Assembly (NCBI GenBank): GCA_029931535.1
Contig: JAQPZY010001412.1
Coordinates: forward strand, 806,001-870,000
Source: Margaritifera margaritifera
Lineage: Eukaryota; Mollusca; Bivalvia; Unionida; Margaritiferidae
Length of the DNA: 64,000 nt
Direction of reading: 5' to 3'
Below the pieces are notes generated by a model that worked only from the letters and a program-made list of their open reading frames with translations, had not been told where the DNA came from and searched no databases. Shown here one piece after another: positions 14,601 through 24,600 of the stretch (positions are counted from its first letter, which is position 1; each line of letters starts with the position of its first letter). The translations under genes and the position numbers were made by a program.

Positions 14601-17600
14601 AGAAAAAAAAACACAGTAGTGGTTATGTATGTCGGAATATGGCCAAATTACCCTACGTAGAATTCTCCGAATGCCTACCTAAAACTGGAAAATGTGTTAA
14701 TTGCACCCCAACCCCACGACAAGCGTGGTTTAAATGTCAACCTATAGGAGTAAAAAAACTCATCTCTCTCATGAAAAGAATGTCGACAAATGCTGGTCCC
14801 AAACTGACAGAAAGGTATTCAACCACAACATTCTTCTAAATCAAATAATGCAAATATTCGGTCACAACAATCTGGAGTCACTATTATCCACAGCAGCAAC
14901 CTTTATAATCTAGATTTAGTAACATTTCTGCATCCAGTAATCATCCCTTCACAATATCTAACAATTGGAAAGCCACTTTTTTTCTGCCGTATCCTATACT
15001 GCATCTGTGGTGAATGTCCATAGTTGAATCGACACACTTTTAGGTGGAAACGTTGTAAACAGTCTCATTGAAATCAGTGTATATGGCGCGTCAACTACTC
15101 CGGCTGATCTGACCCAAGTGAACTGTCTGACATCACACATGAATTTCTTTCGGAGATCCAATGTTGAAAAATGATGTTGTCCGTGTGAACTGTTCTGATG
15201 ATTTCGAAGGACAGTTGTTCTTTGAATTATAATTTGTAAAAAGAAATCTACTTTTAGATGTTACTGGTTATCGAATCGTGCATTATTCATTCAACTCTGG
15301 TCTGGTACTATTTTTCACGCGCAAGAATTTAAATGTGCATCGTCTAAGCAAGAATTTAATGAAATGCCCAAAACCATCTGTTCTTCTTTCTATGTAAACT
15401 CTTTCCACTAAAATACAAACTATGTGCTTAACAGAATCCCAAATGGGTAATGATTTAATATTAAATTTATGAAACTCGTTGAATAAGTTCCAGCTTTTGC
15501 TCGCCAAGGCTCGCAAAAATTGGAAATTATTCAACTCTTTTCATAAATTCAATATTTAATCATACCCATTTGAAATCCCCTATTTATGATGCTGTGCTAG
15601 GCTAGATGTGCTATAGTTGGAACATGAACATTTCATTTGTTGGGGTGGAGGGCTCTACCGTTGCAATCAAACTTGTTACTCCCTGTTTTTGCTTTGCGCA
15701 TTTAGTACAAAGCCATAATTATCACATGGCTACTGTGTTATTTACGTTAATATATACACATCATAATTTGTATATATGTAACGCGTGTGGTAACACCTCA
15801 TGACGGTACAAATTACGTCATAACTTCATGCAGAAGAAAGGCGTAACGACCGAGGCATCCGAATGTATTTTAAAGTCATTTCACTATTCTGCGATTTTGA
15901 TTAAATAAAATCGATACTTTTCGTCATGCGATAAATGTAATCTTTAATATGTGCTCATTTCCAATGAAATTTATGAAACTCGTCGAATAGTTTCTTTTCC
16001 TCGCCAAGACTCGCAAAAGATATAAACTATTCGACTCGTTTCTAAAATTTAATTCGAAATGAGCACGTATTTAAGATTCTATATTTATCAAAATCCTTTT
16101 CAAATCTGTACAGAGCTTATTTCATTTACTCTTTCCTCTTTCTTTTAGAAAATAACTCGACAGTTTGTTTGCAATTGCATTTTACCTATGTACTCGATTG
16201 GCCTACTCCCAAACTTGCTTGGTTGATGCAAGGAGCTGTCTGGTAATATGTAATTTATAGTACCAGATTGTGAAGTGCCGATATATTGGGGTTTAAAGTA
16301 CAATATATCGTCTCAAAGGCAACACTTTACAATCCTTTTTTTTAGGATGAGCGCATGGCCGAGTGGTCAGCGTTGCTAATGCTTGGTTGCTAGGTGATAA
16401 TTGCTAAAGTTCGCAGCACAGGTCCGATACCTGCTTGGAACATATTCTATGTCATTCACATTATGATTATATAAGCATCATTTCAAATGCTAGGTATATG
16501 TCCCTACGTATCTTTTTCTCATTGTGTAGGCCAAGGCCAGTTTGGTGAACGAGATCTTCTTTTTCAAGCTCAAGATTTTGTCGACTGTTCATCCGAACAC
16601 CCAGTGAATTTTACTATCCCGAAGGTTGTTTTTTCATTTTACAATGGCATCACGATACCAATGGCTAAAGCCTTAGAAAATGTTGGTGTATCAGTTCTAG
16701 GGCAACAGGTACCGGTGGCACTAGATATAGAGGAGAAGTTACTAGAATTGTCTTTGGCAGATACTGAAGATTCTGAAGATGATTCAGAGTTCGTTGATAG
16801 AGATGCATATGCAACATCATCACCTTCCATGCCACACAGTTGCATAGACACAATAGATTACATACCTTTCCCACAGAAAAACATTTATTCCAGTTCTAGC
16901 GATAATATTGATCAACATAGTGGACTAACAACTAAGGATTTAAACGCACATCAAAGTGTTTCTGAAGAACCAGGGTCAAGTACAGATTCAAATCCTATGC
17001 ACGGTGAAAGAAGTCGTCAAAATCAAAGTCAGTGTATGGAAGAGGTAACCTCTGTGGACCAGTTCATCAGAAAAGAATTGTTGACGTGTGAGCTCATTGA
17101 CTACGATCATATGCTTTGTAGTATATTTAGTGATAGAGACAGTGACATTGATAGTATCAAGAATGTTAACCTTGACATCACTGCTCTAATAACTCTGGTG
17201 TCAGCGATGACACATGGACGATGTAATTTCATTTTTCCAGAAAAGATTCTTTCTCAGCAAGCAGCTGAAGAAAGACAAAGACCTGCATTGCCTTCATTGA
17301 AGAAGTTTCTTAAAGGTAAATTATCGATTTTTGACTCACCTTGTCGTAACGCCAAGTGAGGTTTTGACAGGACCTTCTATCCGTCGAGCATCACCAATCG
17401 TGAAGTGTTTATCGTACATCATGCATTGTGTACCGTCTATCGTGCTTAACGCATCGTGCATCCATCAACAGTTGCTGTTTTCAAGTTCTCAAATCGCATA
17501 ACCAAAATTAAGGGAGCATCTCGTCATCGTGGCCTTTCAAGTTTGTACAAATTATGCCATCTGCTACCAAGTATGGTCGCAGTTACTAAAATTAAAAAAA

Positions 17601-18277
17601 GACCCAACAACTTTGAAACGACATGTTTTGAATTTCACAGAAAGCATCCTGGCATTAAGATCTTTCAAGTTTGTGCAAATGATGCCGATTAACCAAGACA
17701 TATTACTACCATTCCTTAAAATAGGAAAACTTAAAGTCACTTCTCAAAAAGCGCCTAAGAGAATTATACCAAATGTATTCGAGGCCATTATGTCGTAAGA
17801 ACCTTTCAAATGTGTACAAATATTGCCAATCTACGAATAAATATAGGTTTGGTTCAGGTTGGTGTTTTATAGAACAGCAACACAAGTAGGTTTTTTAGTG
17901 ACGAGGCAATTGTAGTAGAGTGGCTTTGTCTGAGAACAACACCACTGCAGCCGACACGGGTTAATCTGATGGTAGAATTCGAACTCGCACTCTTTCAGTT
18001 ACGAGTCCAGCACGTAAACCACTGAACCACCGCGACTCTTATTATCAAATATAGCCCTCTTTACTAAAAGCAGAACACTCTTTAGACAGTTTCTTAAAAG
18101 TTGCTAAGTGGAATTACATCAGATTTTAAGGATAACGTCCTGGCATTGAGATCTTGCATATTTATTTTAATGATGCCGTTTTGACCTCAAATGTGACATC
18201 CATTATAAAAAAATAAATAAATTTGAGAGAGAGAATATGGTCGCATTTACTAAGATGCGTAAACTTTTCGAGGAATC

Positions 18278-18330
<53 letters not shown>

Positions 18331-18553
18331 CATGTGCGGCGTAAATTTGGAGGAAAAAGTCCAGGTGAAAAACTTTATTTGATCTGCATAAATGTGCTTT
18401 CTGAAAGCACACAGTTACACTTTAACATGGATGCTCAGGATTTTTAGTTAGCTACCTGAATATTTATATGATTTGTTTAACAAATTCTCATTTTTATTAG
18501 GTCTGTACCACAAGAGAATTGAAAATTATTCGATTTTGGCATTATTTGCAACG

Positions 18554-18652
<99 letters not shown>

Positions 18653-21600
18653 TTAATGTTTTCAGGAAAGAACCAGTTTGCCTGCCAAACAGCTGTTGAT
18701 AGTTTTCATGAAATATTAGATATGCTTGGGGGTGAGAGCGAAATTGAGAGAGCCAAGGAATTGTTAGAAAAGGTGACAGTTGTCAATGACAGTCCTTCAC
18801 AACAGGCCATGAACCTACCAGAAACCAGCAAGATAAAGAAGCGCTCGAAGGTAAACGTGTTACTTCATAAGAATATCTTTTCTACATAAAGGAAGTTTAC
18901 AGTGTAACAGTTGCTCACTCTAGCATGTAGCAACACATTGTTCAGTACGCTTTTTGTATATAACACGCTGAAACACAAAGGTTGCATTTTAATATTTACA
19001 GTACAGACTGTTGTTTATAGCCATATGGATGCTACTTGAAAATCAAAGGCAAAATATGACACGATACGTTAAGCTCTTTGATAAATTGTTGTCCAAATCA
19101 CATTACATTTAGTACAATCCCTAAATAATGATGTATAGTTTAGTCTTCACAGTCATTAAACTCTGTACTTGAAATTGATGCCTCAAATAAAGTTTACTTA
19201 AACTGTGATTCTAAGAAGTAGTTATATAATGTTTCTTTCAGCCTTCATTGAGACGAACTGCTCAGTTTTTAGAAAACAAACCACAATTTACTTTCTTTTG
19301 AAGTAAGCAGTGTTTATGATGAATATTTCATTTGGAAATTTTATAGATAATCTTCGGCACTGGTGATAGACTAAAAGCTGTGACAGTTACGGCCAATTCT
19401 GGATTTGTTAGAGCAGCAGAACATCAGGTAATTACTTCATTAGAAGAATGGGTTTCGCACTAATGCAGCCTGTGAATCTTAGTTTTCCGTTCACTTTTAT
19501 GCTCCTTTCTAACGATTTCAAGAAATAAAATGATATACTACCTGTTTTAGATAAGAACAGTAGAAAATCGGGGGGGGGGGATATGGGAACAAGAACAACT
19601 TAAATTAACGGAAAGGAGACCCAATGGCACAGGATCCATTACTGTGATGCTTAGTACTATGCAGGTGCTGTATGATGACGACTACTTAATTTTGTTCCCT
19701 TCGCATTAATATACATGATGTTGGGAAGGTCCTGGAACTATTCTGTTATATATTTCCTTAGATGCTGAGTCGGCTTTCTTATTAAAATGTCAGCGGTAAA
19801 ACTTTGTTGTTCCCATTTATGTCAATCGAGTGGTGCTAAACTTACAACACAGAAACGCAGTAAAGAGTAGTGTTGGGAATGAGTTGAAATTCAAAGATCC
19901 ATGATTGGTTAATTAAAACCGATCGACCATTGATTTTCAGTGGCTGGATATATTTTATACATTTTTTTCATTGACAGTATCAGTTTCACATACTTGCTAA
20001 TGGGTTATGTTGCTTGTATTCGTAAAGTCGAATGGTTTACTTATATATTTGTCGTATGCCATTTTGTGGGCTCGTTGGTTACATTAACAGTGGAAGACTA
20101 TATTAACCGATAGTTTTTTTTTCACATGCATAACTTTTCCTGGAAGGTTTCATCCCAAAAAGGTCAAACAATTAAAAAAGAAAACTTGACTTCCTTATAT
20201 TTGAGTATGGCAAATCAAAGTGGTTTTTGACGTTTTTGGTCATTCTTCCGTTATTTTGATTAATCGTAACACCACTCACTAATACAGATGTATCATATGT
20301 GTATGCTTCGTGTTGAAATGTATATCAGAATGAAGTTCTGAATGGTGAGAATATAATTAATTATCTTTGCTGTGATGTTGAGAGACAGCATAACAATGAA
20401 TTTAGAGTTTATTTGTTGTTACAATTATCTCGTTCACCAATATACCAGCACCGTTGATATTTAAGGGCTTCTGTGACAAAGAAAAAGAAAAACGTTTTCA
20501 ACTGATGAGGTTCATTTTAACCTGGGGCTATTCCAGTACCTTCTAAAACGTAAAAATATAGCATTGATCTTGCGCTGAAATATTTCAGAATGTTCTAGCA
20601 AACGACACATAAGAATAAAATGCTTGGTCTATGTTTTCAAATGTTAGCTCTATCAGTATATAGAATCTTCAAATGTTAGCTCTATCAGTATATATAATCT
20701 TCAAATGTTAGCTCTATCAGTGTATAGAATCTTCAAATCAAATAAACCTTACGAGACAATGTAACACACTACAGGAAAATGTACATGATCAGTCTTGGCT
20801 ACATATGAGTTTCAAAGAATATGCTGAGAAAATGCTAAACTTGTTGCATTGATGCTTAAACAAGTCCATTTGCAGGAGACTTCTGCTTGGAGGACATCCC
20901 GACGGAGATTAGTGAATGATTGTCAGTTTCAGCACGATGTCAATAATTCAATTTATATTTTGTGAAAGCTACGTCCAATGAGATGAATAATTAAACAGCT
21001 GCATCCATTCATGAGAAATGCAGTACAATTACTCCCGAAAATTTCCCACTCATACGTGTATAAATGCAGATTTATCTTCTTATGCCAGACGTTTGCATAT
21101 ATTCAGTTGCAGTGTGAGGAGGTGTGATTGCAAGATATGCACTGCTTATGTAGCATTTTATATTTTAAGATAATGAATTGGACGAGATAATCTAGCTGTC
21201 ATGTTACTTAAATATACTATCCTGCCGATACTGATTGTACAATGTTGTATGATAGATATACTTACTTTGCACTTATTTATGTTGCCAATCGGGAGTTTTA
21301 AGCTAGAAAAGTTTTCGGCTAGGTTTGCTATATCTGCATGCAAGTCTGTTGTGGCGGTGTCTTTTAGGACAAACATTTACAAAGCTTATGCAAAGTACAC
21401 AAGACGCCTTTAAGAACAGTTAATCATTCATATTTTAAGTACAATTTCATGTTACTCAGTCAGTCATTTGGTTCCGCGTGTTATAATCTAAAAATGAATT
21501 TCAGTTTGTATCGGTTGCCTCGCACGGTCTTCAGTTTGTTATACATGACAAGTATAATGAGAATCTATCAAGGGGTTTAGGAAATATATGGAAATAAAAA

Positions 21601-24600
21601 AACTTTAACCTCTACCGTAACAGAGTGCTGGTGCCTCTGCCGCCGCCTGAAAGTGATCGCTTCGTCTTGCTTTCCCACAAACGTGGCCTCTACAGAAAGT
21701 AGCTTTAGACTTGCGATCGTGTTCTAAGAGGGCTAGTTTACATACTGGCGTTTGTCTGTTTTAATTTTCAAGGGCACGGGAAAGTTGCAGACTAAAAGAA
21801 ATGATAATCGATTTAGAGTGACACAGTTTCCTGATCGTTCTCGTACACTTACACGAGATGTCGCAAGATATATTGGTCAGCATTCAAGTCTCGATATTTA
21901 CTGTGGTCTTATAGATCAAGAAAATAAAGTAAATTATGTTTTTGTTATTTTTGTTTCCTTTGTCAGTATTATTATTATTATTATTACCCTTTTCAGTGAA
22001 TTTTCCCAACATTTCTATACCAATACGTAACGCAGGTTACAGGGTCTGAAGATTTACATATTTGTGTCATTATCTTTTCAATACTATGCGATTAAAAATT
22101 TCGACTTTTTTGTATTGGGTGAAATGTTAGTTTTACAAGTCTATGTAGTACGATCAGTAGATCAGGATGCTTCAAAGTCTTTGTATTTCGATCAGTAGAT
22201 CAGAATGCTTTACAAGTCTATGTATTTCGATCAGTAGATCAGGATGCTTTAAAGTCTATGTATTTCGATCAGTGGATCAGGATGCTTTACAAGTCTATGT
22301 ATTTCGATCAGTAGATCAGGATGCTTTAAAGTCTATGTATTTCGATCAGTAGATCAGGATTCTTTACAAGTCTATGTATTTCGATCAGTAGATCAGGATG
22401 CTTTACAAGTCCATGTATTTCGATCAGTAGATCAGGATGCTTTAAAGTCTATGTATTTCGATCAGTAGATCAAGATGCTTTAAAGTCTATGTATTTATAT
22501 CAGTAGATCAGGATGCTTTACAAGTCTATGTATTGCGATCAGTAGATCAGGATGCTTTAAAGTCTATGTATTTCGATCAGTAGATCAGGATGCTTTACAA
22601 GTCTATGTATTTCGATCAGTAGATCAGGATGCTTTACAAGTCTATGTATTTCGATCAGCAGATCTCGATGTTTTAACGTCTATGTATTCGATCAGCAGAT
22701 CAGGATGCTTTGCAAGTCTATGTATTTCGATCAGCAGATCAGGATGCTTTAAAGTCTATGTATTTCGATCAGTAGATCAGGATGCTTTACAAGTCTATGT
22801 ATTTCGATCAGCAGATCTCGATGTTTTAACGTCTATGTATTCGATCAGCAGATCAGGATGCTTTACAAGTCTATGTATTTCGATCAGTAGATCAGGATGC
22901 TTTACAAGTCTATGTATTTCGATCAGTAGATCAGGATTCTTTAAAGTTTATGTATTTCGATCAGTAGATCAGGATGCTTTAAAGTCGATGTATTTCGATC
23001 AGTAGATCAGAATGCTTTACAAGTCTATGTATTTCGATCAGTAGATCAGGATGCTTTACAAGTCTATGCATTTTAATCAAATCGATCAGGATGCTTTAAA
23101 GTCTATGTATTTCGATCAGTAGATCAGGATGCTTTACAAGTCTATGTATTTCGATCAGTAGATCAGGATGCTTTAAAGTCTATGTATTTCGATCAGTAGA
23201 TCAGGATTCTTTACAAGTCTATGTATTTCGATCAGTAGATCAGGATCCTTTAAAGTCTATGTATTTCGATCAGTAGATCAAGATGCTTTAAAGTCTATGT
23301 ATTTCTATCAGTAGATCAGGATGCTTTACAAGTCTATGTATTGCGATCAGTAGATCAGGATGCTTTAAAGTCTATGTATTTCGATCAGTAGATCAGGATG
23401 CTTTAAATTCGATGTATTTCGATCAGTAGATCAGGATGCTTTACAAGTCTATGTATTTCGATCAGTAGATCAGGATGCTTTACAAGTCTATGTATTTCGA
23501 TCAGTAGATCAGGATGCTTTAAAGTCTATGTATTTCGATCAGTAGATCAGGATCCTTTAAAGTCTATGTATTTCGATCAGTAGATCAAGATGCTTTAAAG
23601 TCTATGTATTTCTATCAGTAGATCAGGATGCTTTACAAGTCTATGTATTGCGATCAGTAGATCAGGATGCTTTAAAGTCTATGTATTTCGATCAGTAGAT
23701 CAGGATGCTTTAAATTCGATGTATTTCGATCAGTAGATCAGGATGCTTTACAAGTCTATGTATTTCGATCAGTAGATCAGGATGCTTTACAAGTCTATGT
23801 ATTTCGATCAGCAGATCTCGATGCTTTAACGTATATGTATTCGATCAGCAGATCAGGATTCTTTAAAGTTTATGTATTTCGATCAGTAGTAGATCAGGAT
23901 GCTTTAAAGTCGATGTATTTCGATCAGTAGATCAGAATGCTTTACAAGTCTATGTATTTCGATCAGTAGATCAGGATGCTTTACAAGTCTATGCATTTTA
24001 ATCAAATCGATCAGGATGCTTTAAAGTCTATGTATTTCGATCAGTAGATCAGGATGCTTTACAAGTCTATGTATTTCGATCAGTAGATCAGGATGCTTTA
24101 CAAGTCTATGTATTTCGATCAGTAGATCAAGATGCTTTACAAGTCTATGTATTTCGATCAGTAGATCAGGATGCTTTACAAGTCTATGTATTTCGATCAG
24201 TAGATCAGGATGCTTTACAAGTCTATGTATTTCGATCAGCAGATCAGGATGCTTTACAAGTCTGTGTATTTCGATCAGTAGATCAGGATTCTATACAAGT
24301 CTATGTATTGGGATCAGTAGATCAGGATGCTTTAAAGTCTATGTATTTCGATCAGTAGATCAAGATGCTTTAAAGTCTATGTATTTCGATCAGTAGATCA
24401 GGATGCTCTACAAGTCTATGTATTGAGATCAGTAGATCAGGATGCTTTAAAGTCTATGTATTTCGATCAGTAGATCAGGATGCACTACAAGTCTGTGTAT
24501 TTCGATCAGTAGATCAGGATGCTTTAAAAGTCTATGTATTTCGATCAGTAGATCAGGATGCTTTACAAGTCTATTTATTTCGATCAGTAGATCAGGATTC

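Noticed and set aside
16346..16436. Possible tRNA-Leu/Ser gene
   Set aside because: Box A and B match, but the stems are poor and the B-box has mismatches. A pseudogene or SINE head is more likely.
16487..16529. Upstream in-frame extension and ATG of the exon at 16530
   Set aside because: The family alignment joins the Gly split across 2632/16530, and a good acceptor ends at 16529, so the upstream codons are intron.
22167..23005. Plus-strand ORFs reading [13 protein letters not shown] repeats
   Set aside because: Products of the 39-bp (13-codon) satellite. The frame is lost wherever a 38-bp unit occurs.
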